This document shows positions 54,941 to 64,000 of a stretch of DNA of 64,000 nucleotides, piece by piece. The stretch spans positions 1,302,001 to 1,366,000 of the forward strand of contig BLAL01000012.1 of assembly GCA_015698045.1 (NCBI GenBank), in the 5' to 3' direction. Source of the stretch: Rhizophagus clarus. Taxonomy: Eukaryota > Glomeromycota > Glomeromycetes > Glomerales > Glomeraceae. A model generated the notes under the pieces. The model saw only the letters and a list, made by a program, of their open reading frames with translations. It was not told where the DNA came from and ran no database searches. The position numbers and the translations under genes were made by a program. The number at the start of each line of letters is the position of its first letter. Position 1 is the stretch's first letter.

Positions 54941-55385
54941 AAAACGATTAAAAACTGTTGTGAAACGGTTCTTTTATCATATTAAATTAAAAGAAATAAA
55001 AACGTTTCACAACGTTTTTATTAAAACGATTAAAAACTGTTGCAAAATGGTTCTTTTATCATATTAAATTAAAAGAAATAAAAATGTTTCGCAACATTTT
55101 TATTCAAACGATTAAAAACTGTTGTGAAATGGTTCTTTTATCATGTTAAATTAAAAGAAATAAAAGCATTTCACAACGTTTTTATTAAAACGATTAAAAA
55201 CTGCTGTGAAACAGTTTTTTATTATGTTAAATTAAAAGAAATAAAATGTTTCACAACGTTTTTATTAAAACGATTAAAAACCGTTGTGAAATGGTTCTTT
55301 TTATCGTATTAAATTAAAGAAATAAAAACGTTTCACAACGTTTTTATTAAAACAATTAAAAACTGTTGAAAATGGTTTTTTTTCG
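54941..55385 (+). repeat. 82-bp tandem repeat, six copies
   Basis: Units start AAAACGATTAAAAACTGTTG at 54941, 55023, 55105, 55187, 55267 and 55349. Each contains GTTGTGAAACGG and, 40 bp later, AACGTTTCACAACGTT, which are inverse to one another, so each unit can fold as a hairpin. Similar GCAACATTTT/GTTGCAAAA palindromes occur at 49150-49345. Confidence 0.85.
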
Positions 55386-56203
55386 TTTAAATTTTAATGT
55401 TTTGTACATAAAAAAAATTTTTTAATTTATATGTTAATAAAAAAAAATGTTGTTTGCAACATTTTTTATTTATAAATTTATAATTAAAAAATGTTTTTGC
55501 GAAAACTTTTTTTTTCAATTATGATAAAAAACGTTTTTTTATTCATAAATTACTAAACGAAAAACTAATGTTTTTCGTAACATTTTTTAACCTAATAATG
55601 AAAAAAAATGTTATAAAAAATGTTAATGTTTATGAATTATATATTAAAATCCAAAATATTACTGCGGATTTTATTCAATCTGGGTTAACGTCGAGTATTA
55701 ATATAACCTTGGAATCGACTCAAATCAGGATTGACTCTGACTTGAATCATCATTACGTGACATGAAAATCCTTGAATTATGAAAAAAAATTTTTGATCTA
55801 GGGTCAGAACTCAGAAATAAATCATCCAATGTCTCCGCAATTAAGCAGAGCATCTTCACCTACTCCTTCATTAACATATAGACAATTTTGGGACTTCTAG
55901 GACAAATTAGCTATATACCTATAAACAAGTGTAAGTCTCTCCAGGCTTAATTCCCGTATACAAAATTTTTGATATCTTTATTAAACCTCAAATTATACCT
56001 ACAAGACCAGGAATCATATCGAAATCCAATATCGAATTCAAGCTTAAAATCATGCTGGGCTCAAATCCTGTTAACATATCTCCCTTACCCAAATTTTAAG
56101 TTTCCAAGATTAAGATGTACACCATCTTTGTTAACACGCTGGCCTTTTTTTAATCTCAAATAATATAATGAAAAAAATATGCCATATTGCTTGCCCCTCA
56201 GGA
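55386..56203. other. AT-rich spacer
   Basis: Continues AACATTTTTT palindromic remnants to about 55600; otherwise nothing recognised. Confidence 0.45.
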
Positions 56204-56250
56204 GAACCCTGAACACTGAGGACTGAAGTGTCCGAGCGTGTTCGGGGTTC
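56204..56250. repeat. Imperfect hairpin GAACCCTGAACAC ... GTGTTCGGGGTTC
   Basis: Thirteen-base arms with one mismatch enclose a 21-base loop containing GGACTGAAGTGTCC, itself nearly palindromic. The block is GC-rich relative to its surroundings. Confidence 0.65.
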
Positions 56251-56469
56251 GACCTGTCAAGCCTAATTTGCATACCATATTTTTATGTTATCCTAGAATT
56301 AATTCTAGAGCTGATTCATTATTGTAAACAAAATCCGGATAAGTCTCACCTCTTTGAGGTGAGATTTATTCGGTCAGATATCCAAATTCTTGTTTTAAGG
56401 ATTATTGAGCCTATTCTAGCATACCATTATTTTCTTGATATATAGGAAACCATTCTAAAGCCAATTCAT

Positions 56470-56755
56470 TTAAAAATTTATTAAGACAAATAAATCTCAC
56501 CTCTGAGCGATCATATTTATATCTCACCTCAAAGTAATATACAGGAAATCTTTTTAAAGCCAATTTGTTTGGAAATTCATTAAGTCAAATAAGTCTCACT
56601 TCTAAGCCTCATCTCAAAGTTATACGAAAAAATTTACATCAGCTAAGTCTAACCTCTAAGTCTCACCTCGAAGTCTCACCTATAAGTCTCACCTCGAAGT
56701 CTCACCTAGAAGTCTCACCATCAAGTCTAACCTCAAAGTCTCACCTTAAAGTCTG
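56470..56755 (+). repeat. Degenerate AAGTCTCACCTC minisatellite
   Basis: About a dozen copies of a 13-16-bp unit (AAGTCTCACCTCGAAGTCTC) with small changes, densest at 56640-56755. The small reading frame that reads SLTSKSHLEVSP is only its translation. It abuts the right virus-like element. Confidence 0.8.
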
Positions 56756-57026
56756 TAATTAAGGGTGACCTATATTGATCGAACATTTGGGCTTTATCCT
56801 GAAGAATATTCACATGACGAATCTGATAAAGGCTCTTATTACAATAGCTACATAGGTCATTATCAATCCCAGGAGGCTTATCTATCTTAGTAGGTTTGCC
56901 ACATGCTCTGCATGGTCGGCGCAACTTAGCTTTACAATGTAAATGGCATCCTTCAGGTTTATCACAACCGTTACTACAAATCCCACCAGTATTTTTAAGA
57001 TGATAACAAACAAATTTTGCCTTCAT
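56733..57026 (-). CDS. Cysteine-rich zinc-binding protein, 97 aa
   Basis: An ATG at 57026 opens a 97-residue frame with MKAKFVCYHLKNTGGICSNG, CHLHCKAKLRRPCRACGKPT and LCSYCNKSLYQIRHVN, at least three zinc-binding pairs. The C-terminal end overlaps the minisatellite. It diverges from the small conserved gene at 57100 across a 73-bp spacer. The function is unknown; zinc proteins of this kind may bind nucleic acid. It is probably a gene of the right virus-like element. Confidence 0.5.
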   Translation of the reverse strand: MKAKFVCYHLKNTGGICSNGCDKPEGCHLHCKAKLRRPCRACGKPTKIDKPPGIDNDLCSYCNKSLYQIRHVNILQDKAQMFDQYRSPLITDFKVRL

Positions 57027-57055
57027 TACTTCTAGAAGAATAAATAATTTTAATT

Positions 57056-57064
57056 GAAAAAATC
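57056..57064 (+). promoter_or_regulatory. GAAAAAATC core upstream of 57100
   Basis: GAAAAAATC lies about 36 nt before the ATG at 57100, with AAAACATA further on. It is the same core as in the left element's upstream motifs. Confidence 0.35.
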
Positions 57065-57099
57065 TTTACACAATATAGTAAAACATAAACTAATATACA

Positions 57100-57480
57100 A
57101 TGAGTACACAAAAGCAATTAGCAGATACAAAGCCCACATATCAGGAAGTCGAGCAGGCATTAATAAAAGTCGTCAAAGCAGGCATCTATTATAGAAAGCC
57201 AAAGGATGGCAAATTCATGCAATCATATAAAGAAAGGATCAAAAAATTACACCAAGCAGAGGAACCACAAGAATATGTATTAAAATTAGCCATGACGATA
57301 TTTCCCAATAAAGATAAATATGATAAAATCATGGACGATTATAAATCATAGTATGGACAAGATCCAAAGATTCTTAATTCAATTATAGAATTATACAAGC
57401 TATACAATAAATTAGCTAAAGATTATTTCGTTACAGAAGACAAAGTTGATGAAGAGACAGAAGACTTCCTATCATCAATT
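57100..57480 (+). pseudogene. Small conserved protein, homologue of 8864-9286
   Basis: The ATG at 57100 opens a lysine-rich helical protein (YQEVEQALIKVVKAG, KERIKKLHQAEEPQEYVLKL, TIFPNKDKYDKI). Downstream sequence in the region (NSIIELYKLYNKL) still resembles the left copy. The two copies are diverged well beyond recent duplication. The function is unknown. It diverges from the zinc protein gene and converges on the integrase gene. Confidence 0.55.
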
Positions 57481-57481
57481 T

Positions 57482-58577
57482 GATAAGACCCACGGAGGAG
57501 GTAATTCTGTATCAAATGGAATAACCATCAATTCTTCTCAAACAAAAGATCTTTGTGGGCTATTACCATCATCATCTTCCAGCCAATATAATACTGGCTG
57601 ATTTTTTTGCACCATAGATTCATGAATATGATAAATATGTGGGGACCAATTCAAATCACCAACACAACGTCTTCCACCTTCCAAATCACCAGGATAAAGT
57701 AAATAATGAACAAGAACATCACTAGAAAGCTTCTCTTCATCAAAACCAATTGGACCATCACGAGAATAAGAAGGCTTAGCAAAGACCTCTTCTTTTTCAA
57801 TAGCCTCAACAGGAGAAATACAAATCTGACGTGTGATAGAATTATTAATGTCCTCAACAACTAAAGGCAAATTCTTAACCCAAGCCCAAGAACGAACATT
57901 TAAATGCAAAGACAAGAGATCAGAAGCATCCTGGGAAGGAAATAGTTTTTCAACCAAAGTACGATTATACCTTTCAACAATACCCATAGTGCGTTTAGAT
58001 TTGGCCTTCTGAATTTTTACATTATATTCCATCATAAGCACCTCACATTCTCCCTTAAATTCAAAGCCCCTATCAGTGATTAATAATTTCGGCCAGACAA
58101 GAGGATGGGATTCATCATCATATATACTTTTAAAAGCACGAGCAATAGTCTTTGAAGTTAAGATTCCCTCTCTATCCTTGACACTATAGGAATAGAAGCT
58201 TTATATCTAGAAGCAACGTCCACTACATTAAGACAAAAAAGATAAGTAATTCGTCCTACTTTATCATAAGGCATATAAAGAACATCTGCCTGATGGACTT
58301 CATTGGGCGTAGTAATAGAGGTAAAACTTGCACAAGGAATATATCTAGGACGTGGCATATGTATTTGGTGTACAGCCTGTCTCTCAAGCCAGTCCTTCAC
58401 TTCATCAATAGTAAAATCATATCCAGCCTTAATAGAAGCTTCAAACAATTTTTTAGCATTTCGATAATAACCAATAGGTTGATAATAAATCTTTTTCAAA
58501 GCAATAGAAATATCAAGATTTCGAGCCTCACCAGAATCTATAGAAATAATAGGTAACAATGGGAGTTGATCAGACAT
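57482..58577 (-). pseudogene. Polinton-like rve integrase
   Basis: The gene opens at an ATG at 58577. The N-terminal region contains YYRNAKKLFEASIKAGYDFT and IDEVKDWLERQAVHQIH, the pattern preceding the catalytic core in Polinton/Maverick integrases. The core shows the first Asp in HQADVLYMP with LFCLNVVDVASRYKASIPI, and the Glu helix GIVERYNRTLVEKLF. The C-terminal part contains GDLNWSPHIYHIHESMVQ and NQPVLYWLEDDDG, an SH3-like segment typical of the group. It would insert element DNA. The gene is broken. Its 5' end overlaps the divergent Gag-side frame by about 19 nt, an unusually compact arrangement. Confidence 0.75.
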
Positions 58578-59300
58578 ATCTTGAACAACTAAACAGCAAC
58601 TTTTATTTAGGGATAAAGTTAGTACAAAAGAAAATCCGCAAACTTAAAGAAGAAATTAAAGCCTGTGAGCGATATATTTCTCATCTTGAAAAGAATCTAC
58701 AATCTTATGATGATGAAGTTAATCAGTTAAAGGATAAATGTAAGGTTATTCTAGGTGAACTTAAAAAATGTCAGGATCACCTGGAGCTAAAAGAAGAGGC
58801 ATTAGTCATACAAGATAATCGAATTATCCAGCTAGAGGACATAATAGATAATCTCAAATATCGTATACAAGAATTATCTAAATCTAGTAATAAACATTCT
58901 GAAGAAGAACAAGAAAATATGACCATACCTGCTATTTTAATAAATATCGCTACAGCACTAGATCGGGTAGAGGCATATATTGATGGAGATACATCATTTA
59001 ACCCTAAAAATACACTAAATGGTATACGAATTTCAATAACAACTGCTCGTGAACTTATGTAAAGACATGCACAAGAAAATATAAATATGCTAGGTTTACT
59101 TAATACAGCTCATGGGCGGATCAATAATTTTATGAATGAAACAACAAATCTCAGAAACGAATTACTTCAATTAAGACGAGGTGAACAGATGTTAACCAAT
59201 GCATGGAGGGATGAGATAAATGAGCGTCGACGATGGTGGCAAATAGCACAGGATAGGCAAACTAATGGACAAAGAATAGCCTTAAGAAAGCAAAACTGAA
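58559..59300 (+). pseudogene. Coiled-coil N-terminal part of Gag-like unit
   Basis: The region encodes long coiled coils (LVQKKIRKLKEEIKACERYI, DNRIIQLEDIIDNLKYRIQEL) followed by a conserved-looking helical stretch (PAILINIATALDRVEAYIDG) and an arginine-rich segment (INERRRWWQIAQDRQTNG). It leads into the Gag-like core on the same strand. Coiled-coil N-termini are seen in some Gag proteins. It is part of the fossil element. Confidence 0.45.
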
Positions 59301-60613
59301 TAAATGTATTAGTAGGAGAAAAAGCCATCCTTCAGCTAATAAATCAGAGACACAAAGCTGAGGCAGACTTAGCAGAATTCAATCGGGCATTTGTATTTAA
59401 TAGATACCAAAAATGGAAGGCTAGGAAATTAAATTCATGGCAAATTATTTTTAATTTACAAAATAACCCACTATTAGGAAACATGGCAGAAGCTAGACGT
59501 CAACCATTATATGATTCGATAGGAACTATTTTTTCAAAACATGAACAACATACAGGGCAGGAACCTCCTGATGATTACTTAGATAGAATCTGGAATTCTA
59601 TAACGCATTTAGAGCCAAATATGACGGCACTTGAAACTGCTAATGCAGGGGACTTTAATGATGCAATTAAATGTGGTCTTTTAAAAACCAAGTTAGGGGG
59701 GAAGTATTTACCAGTTCCAGCCAATGACCCATATAATGGTGGAGTTATTAATACTCCAGCTACTTTATGAACATGGATGAGATCCCATTATCAACGAGAA
59801 ACAATAGGTAGTCGGCAAGTAGCATTCCAAAGATTAACTCAAGAAAAATTCCTACCCACAGATTCGCCAGATACTTATGAAAAAAGAATTAGACCATTAT
59901 TATTGGGGGTGCCAGACGGTGATGCACAAACTGTAGGATTTCTTAAGAACCACTTATCAGGTGATCTTTATACATGGATGCGAGCTGTCGCTCCTGCTGG
60001 TATAGATGCATTCTTTACAGAATTAAAGAATATGTGGCTGGAGCGTAATCCAAGTGTAAGTTCAAATGGAGCATCTTACAGTCAATTACCTATAGAACCC
60101 CTGCTAGTACAGCATATTTCTACACCAAAAAAAGATGATTTTAAAATTCGGCTAGCAAGAGATTTGGCATATACAGGAATAGGAACAGATGACGCTACAT
60201 TAGAAAATTTTATTTATGAAGAACTTAAAAAGAGATTAGGAGGTCAAACAGCTCATGTTAGAAAGAGTCCCTTTACACCCAGAAGTGCCTATGCCACAAA
60301 GAAAGTTGTTAGAAAGGTAGTGCCAAAAGCATCTGCAAAGCAAACCCGACATTGTTCAGCATGTGGAAAGGCTGGTCATACAAAAATTAATTGTCCTAGA
60401 CTTAAGCGGACTAAGAAGGTTAATTATGTATACCAGGATGAGGTAGAAGATCCTGAAGACTCTGAAGAAGAATACATAGAAGAATATATAGAGGATTCTG
60501 AAGAAGATCCTGAAGAAGAAATCGAAGAGGATGATGAATATATTAATGATGATGACAAACCACAAAATTGCTATGCTTTAAAAAAAAAGTGGTGCGAAGT
60601 GGAGTACCAATAA
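59301..60613 (+). pseudogene. Gag-like capsid region with CCHC zinc knuckle
   Basis: The core encodes MAEARRQPLYDSIGTIFSKH, ITHLEPNMTALETANAGDF, then AFQRLTQEKFLPTDSPDTYE, FLKNHLSGDLYTWMRAVAPA and FFTELKNMWLERNPS, the usual Gag order ending in an 'L-x-G-x-x-x-W' and 'F-x-x-L-x-x-x-W' pair. A nucleocapsid knuckle CSACGKAGHTKINC (CX2CX4HX4C) follows a basic stretch (KKVVRKVVPKASAKQTRH). A long Asp/Glu tail (EDPEEEIEEDDEYIND) comes last. Gag-type proteins assemble particles and bind nucleic acid. It is broken. Confidence 0.65.
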
Positions 60614-61640
60614 AAAAGAATACCAAGAAGTCCCCTACTTCCAAGTCTCGTACTAGCAATATAGCTATGGCTACAGATTTAATGTATCAAATAGCCTTAA
60701 AATCTTCAATAGCATCATTAGTCCCTCATTGTCCTAGAGAGATTCTTATAGAAATTTCGAAATTTATTAATATGATATTCCCCAAAATAAAAGACCATTG
60801 CTTGAATACAGGAATGCCAAATGATACGGTTAAAAGAAGGGAATTAGCATGGGAAAATGTTACAAAAAAATTTCAAGATGTCTTATTTCCACTAATACAG
60901 GCCACAAATACCGAACAGAAGCTTCTTTTACAAGTTCCAGAAAATAATAATGAAACTGTTCCAAATGCCTCCAGCCCAAATGAAGATATAGTTATAGCAG
61001 ATTCTACTAAAATAAAGGAAATTAATGCTATATCCTCTAGCTATGCTAAACCAGAGAGCATTCAACTAGATTATGCCATTAAGGCTTATGCTACAGCTCA
61101 AAAAAAAAATAGCCAAATATATTGGCCAAAGCCCTTGGAGATAAATTTTCTCCGAATAAAGGATGCCGATAATGTTGCAACCATCTCATGTAAGGTAGGG
61201 GGATATAACTATACCATATGTAATGATTGATAGTGGATCAGATTCATCAATATTCTCAGAAAATGTTGCTATTCATTTGGGTCAAAAAATAAATAAAAAG
61301 AAGATTCATCGACTTAAAGGGGTTGCAAGTAAGTCTCATTCTCTTGGTACGGTTGATAGTGTTCCTGTAACTATAGAGGATAAGGAAAATAGAGATACCA
61401 TTTCAGATGAATTTTCTGTCATCCCTACAAAATATGATGATAATGGAAATGAGTTATCACTATTTATTCTTGAAACGAAATGGCAACATCGGGCAGGATT
61501 GGAACCCTTAGTAAAGGGAGAATTTAAGACAATCCGAAATGGAAAGACTATTACCATCCCCCTATTAGTTCACAAGTCTCAGCGTAATGTCTTCACTGTA
61601 GGGAAGGGGCCAGAACCTGTAAAAAAAAACTAGCAAACCG
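60614..61640 (+). pseudogene. Retropepsin-like protease region
   Basis: After a poorly conserved linker, the sequence around 61190-61260 gives hydrophobic strands followed by VMIDSGSDSSIFSENVAIHL, a D-S-G-S active-site motif of retropepsins. ETKWQHRAGLEPLVKG and FKTIRNGKTITIPLLVHKSQ follow. It parallels the Gag-then-protease order of the left element. The ordinary role would be Gag processing. It is part of the broken element. Confidence 0.6.
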
Positions 61641-61647
61641 TACATGC

Positions 61648-61836
61648 ATGCATTGTGGTAAAGAATTCCGTTATCCCTGTAGGTTAAAACAGCATTATAA
61701 AACAGTTAAGTGTTCAGACAGTATTTTAGACAGTGTTTCAGATGGTGTTTCAGACAGTGTTTCATCACAGATCAGACAATATTTAGACAGCAATCAGGAA
61801 AAAAATACAGTGCCTATTCGACTATTTTTGGCATGA
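61648..61836 (+). CDS. CCHC-type zinc finger segment with Ser/Asp repeat
   Basis: The frame encodes CMHCGKEFRYPCRLKQHYKTV followed by KC, a C2HC finger, then a repeat of VSDGVSDSVS and a QEKN tail. It directly follows the protease region in the same orientation, so it may be the C-terminal part of that unit. The start codon is uncertain. Confidence 0.45.
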   Translation: MHCGKEFRYPCRLKQHYKTVKCSDSILDSVSDGVSDSVSSQIRQYLDSNQEKNTVPIRLFLA

Positions 61837-61911
61837 TATAACCTTTTGAAGTTCTTGAATAAGATGGCCAGAAAGTTTTGTACAAATAGAGGAACGAAAT
61901 GAATATTTTTT

Positions 61912-62745
61912 TCAAATATCTGGATTATCTGGTGCATTAGCACGCCATCTATTCCACAAGACTTTGGCATCTTTTTCATAAAAACTAATTGGCTCTATAG
62001 CACTATCAATACAGCCAGGATTAATAGAACGGATTCCATCATTATAAATAATAATTGTTTGATCTTTAGAATAGATAATATCATTCAATGTCTTGATAAT
62101 ATCTTTAACCGAAGAAAGGACATATTTAAGATCCTTTATTTCATTCTTAGATCGTGATAGTAATGCAGATAACTTGCCAATCTTTCTATCTTTTTCAATA
62201 TTAGCTTTATCCAAGGCAGAGATACGAGATTGGTATTGTTTCTCCAAGTCAGCCTTACTGGATTTATATTGCTCTTCTAGCTGATACCTAAATGAATATA
62301 ATTTCTGCTTCATATCTACCATACAGTTATTATATTCTCTCACTTTTCGAGCTAAAAGAGTATTATATTCATCTTTTAGATGTTTGCGTTCCTCAGAAAC
62401 TTGAGTCTCAATAGTTTTCTTAATATTATTCTCCTGTTGCTGTACACAAAGTTCATGCTCTTCTAACTGTTTCTCAAATCCATCTAGCCTTGATAATGTA
62501 CTAGAACCATCAGAAGTGGTATTTGCTTCAATCTTAAGCTTTTGGCGATTTTTTTTATTAAAGTATCTTTCAACTTCTTTAGTAAGTAATTCCTCAATAT
62601 CTGAACGAATACCTTTAGCCTGTTCCTCAGATAGGGGATTACTTTTACGAGTTGTTAGTCGTAACTATGCATCTTTTTTCATGGATGGTGGTAATTGGTC
62701 AAGCAAACTCTTATAGTGTTCATTAAAATGTGGTTGGCTAGACAT
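61912..62745 (-). pseudogene. Long coiled-coil protein
   Basis: The region opens at an ATG at 62745 (MSSQPHFNEHYKSLLDQLPP) and is a coiled coil through most of its length (QYQSRISALDKANIEKDRKI, LKDEYNTLLARKVREYNN). It ends with EPISFYEKDAKVLWNRWRAN. No domain is recognised. It converges on the Gag/protease unit. It may be a structural protein of the virus-like element; it is broken. Confidence 0.4.
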
Positions 62746-62792
62746 ATGCTTGATTATACTTTAACGCCTTCGGCAAGGTAAGTGATATAGTC

Positions 62793-63050
62793 TTGGAAAA
62801 ATTCCTGGAAAAAAATATTCCAGGTATGCCATATTTTCCCAGAAGTTTGGGTATTCCATATATTTTTAGTAAAAGTTTCCGTCTAGAATTAGCCAAAAAA
62901 ATTGCTGAAGCCTATATTCTGGGAAAAAATACCGAGAAAATGCCAAAGAAAATACCCTTCCTTGTTCAAGAATTGCGGGGAGATTATCCTGAAATTTATA
63001 AGAAGGAGAATGTGAACCGAGTTCACAATGTCACGTGTATGACGCAGTAA
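62793..63050 (+). CDS. Unknown small ORF, 85 aa
   Basis: The frame reads MEKFLEKNIPGMPYFPRSLG, then FSKSFRLELAKKIAEAYILG. It opens with GTG-like or TTG context rather than a clear ATG, so the start is doubtful. The proline/lysine-rich content and helix look coding, but nothing is recognised. It lies between divergent minus-strand frames. Confidence 0.25.
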   Translation: MEKFLEKNIPGMPYFPRSLGIPYIFSKSFRLELAKKIAEAYILGKNTEKMPKKIPFLVQELRGDYPEIYKKENVNRVHNVTCMTQ

Positions 63051-63056
63051 ATATTA

Positions 63057-63317
63057 TTACTTTGGAATAATAGTCTGAACCTTCTCTAGCTTAGCTTTAT
63101 TGTATGATAGATCAGGATCATTAATATCAATCGGCAATGGTTTTTTCAAATCTGATTTTATCAAATTTATCATGTCTTCCAATTTATCCAGGCTATTCAT
63201 TAGAGCTTGTGCTGATTCTGCCAAAATGGGGGAAATAAGGGATGAGGAATTATAGTCAAGCTGGCTCGTCTCTGGCTGATCCTTTTGAGATTGTTCTTCT
63301 TTTTTATTACTTTCCAT
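63057..63317 (-). CDS. Unknown small acidic ORF, 86 aa
   Basis: An ATG at 63317 opens MESNKKEEQSQKDQPETSQL with a helical middle (ALMNSLDKLEDMINLIKSDL) and ends KLEKVQTIIPK. A similar size and charge pattern occurs in accessory proteins of these elements, but no homologue is recognised. It may be the last gene of the right virus-like element. Confidence 0.35.
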   Translation of the reverse strand: MESNKKEEQSQKDQPETSQLDYNSSSLISPILAESAQALMNSLDKLEDMINLIKSDLKKPLPIDINDPDLSYNKAKLEKVQTIIPK

Positions 63318-63351
63318 TTCTTATCTGCGGAAAATAGTCTAAATAATTTGA

Positions 63352-63950
63352 CTAAAAATAATTGGATTGGTTCCAACCTCTACTTAGACCAAAATATTTT
63401 AATTTAAGATACAATCTAGTTTCTCTGATAGTTTTATAAGTAATTCTACAACCGTGAATATGAAGTGCTTGGAGTTTTAGGCAGGAATGAATAATATTAC
63501 AAATTGATTCTTCAGAAAACTCTATACGGAAAAAAATATCTAGATATTCTAATTTATAGCATGAATTTGCGATTGCATATAGACCTTTATCAGTTATTAA
63601 TCCAGTATCATCTTTTCTTTCATGATAATAAATTCCCAAGTTGAGATACTTCAGATTGGGGTATGATTCTGCTATTCGATTTAATGTTTTATCACTGAAT
63701 CCTGTACTATTATTCAAATTTAAATGAATTAAATTGGGAATAGATGTGTAATATGTTTGAATTTTTTATCTGAAAGTTGCCAGTAGCTTGGGATTTCTAA
63801 ATGAGTTACATTCAAATAATAAAATGGTTTGGTCCCCAAGAGACTCTTCTGCTTCTCACTTATTATTTTCATAAAAATTTTTCGTATATTACTATTCTTT
63901 AGCTCAACTCGTTTCCATAGAATAGAAACACCGCATCTGTATCACAATCG
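63352..63950 (-). pseudogene. Leucine-rich-repeat (F-box/LRR-like) gene fragment
   Basis: The minus strand encodes successive LRR units: SDKTLNRIAESYPNLKYLNL, ITDKGLYAIANSCYKLEYLD, FSEESICNIIHSCLKLQALH, and a terminal RETRLYLKLKYFGL. These match the amidohydrolase-like F-box/LRR proteins that are very numerous in Rhizophagus-type genomes. Upstream, NVTHLEIPSYWQLSDKK and IPNLIHLNL continue the repeats but in a different frame, with a one-base change near 63745. The coding region extends towards, and perhaps past, the right edge. Such proteins act as substrate adaptors or signalling proteins. The copy is either decayed or has an unrecognised intron. Confidence 0.6.
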
Positions 63951-64000
63951 GCAGACAAATAAAGTGGGATAGAGGGATTTAACTATTGCTAGAAAATGTA

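Larger units (their letters stand above)
56733..63317. mobile_element. Second virus-like element fossil: Polinton-like integrase with Gag/protease
   Basis: Genes on both strands: a zinc protein (-), a conserved small protein (+, related to 8864-9286), integrase (-), coiled-coil and Gag-like protein with a CCHC knuckle (+), retropepsin-like protease (+), a zinc-finger tail (+), a coiled-coil protein (-) and two small frames. No reverse transcriptase or DNA polymerase lies within this stretch. It shares a gene, the Gag/protease architecture and the GAAAAAATC upstream core with the left element. It is broken in of the order of ten places. I found no terminal repeats. The family is best called Polinton-like with a retro-type structural module. 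Confidence 0.55.

Noticed and set aside
56204-56262. tRNA gene
   Set aside because: GGGGTTCGACCTG recalls a B box, but no cloverleaf or A box can be drawn; the symmetry is a simple hairpin.
56565-56762. 65-aa frame reading SLTSKSHLEVSP repeats
   Set aside because: It is only the translation of the AAGTCTCACCTC minisatellite, with no other support.

Overview
The window is very AT-rich (long A/T runs throughout, with rare GC-richer islands) and eukaryotic: GT-AG introns of 60-100 bp, hAT, CACTA/Plavaka-type, LINE and Ty3/Gypsy elements, a fungal-type cytochrome P450 relic and a leucine-rich-repeat gene. The families and the P450 and LRR sequences look most like an arbuscular mycorrhizal fungus of the Rhizophagus type. 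That is recognition from memory, not a search. Most of the window is nested mobile DNA; few host genes are visible.

Layout. 1-3598 (-): one open frame running off the left edge, with B-family polymerase-like motifs fused to an SF1 helicase. 4190-13661: a broken virus-like element with a retropepsin-like protease, Gag-like protein, small zinc proteins, a protein with a viral '2-cysteine adaptor'-like motif, DNA polymerase B and an SF3 helicase; no reverse transcriptase is visible. 13777-18547: a hAT transposon with 8-bp target duplications, a BED-finger transposase and a four-exon passenger gene encoding a Myb/SANT-like protein. 18548-21561: one unknown ORF, tandem repeats and low-complexity DNA. 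21562-37412: a 15.85-kb CACTA element with 3-bp TTA duplications, a decayed tnp2-type transposase (-) and an apparently intact six-exon accessory gene (+). A young Ty3/Gypsy LTR element (25061-34006) sits inside it, a few codons after the transposase start.

37416-44550: a coding minisatellite, a decayed bromodomain plus PD-(D/E)XK-nuclease gene, a 5'-truncated LINE tail with a 15-bp duplication, and a P450 pseudogene. 44550-53602: a long APE/RT/RNase H LINE with its own target duplication, interrupted by a 2.65-kb terminal-inverted-repeat element (46952-49596) and by a 120-bp SINE-like insert (50325-50444). The 2.65-kb element carries a 13-unit array in which every 41-nt core is flanked by splice-like AG and GT signals. 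53603-56755: AT-rich spacer with an 82-bp tandem repeat, a hairpin and a short minisatellite. 56733-63317: a second broken virus-like element with a Polinton-like integrase, Gag-like and protease modules and zinc/coiled-coil proteins. It shares one small conserved protein with the left element. 63352-63950: a leucine-rich-repeat gene fragment.

The two virus-like regions are the best candidates for an under-described system: a retroelement-like Gag/protease module combined with DNA-virus-like replication genes (PolB, SF3 helicase) and an rve integrase. Similar short motifs lie upstream of several of their start codons. Both are broken and are treated here as fossils.
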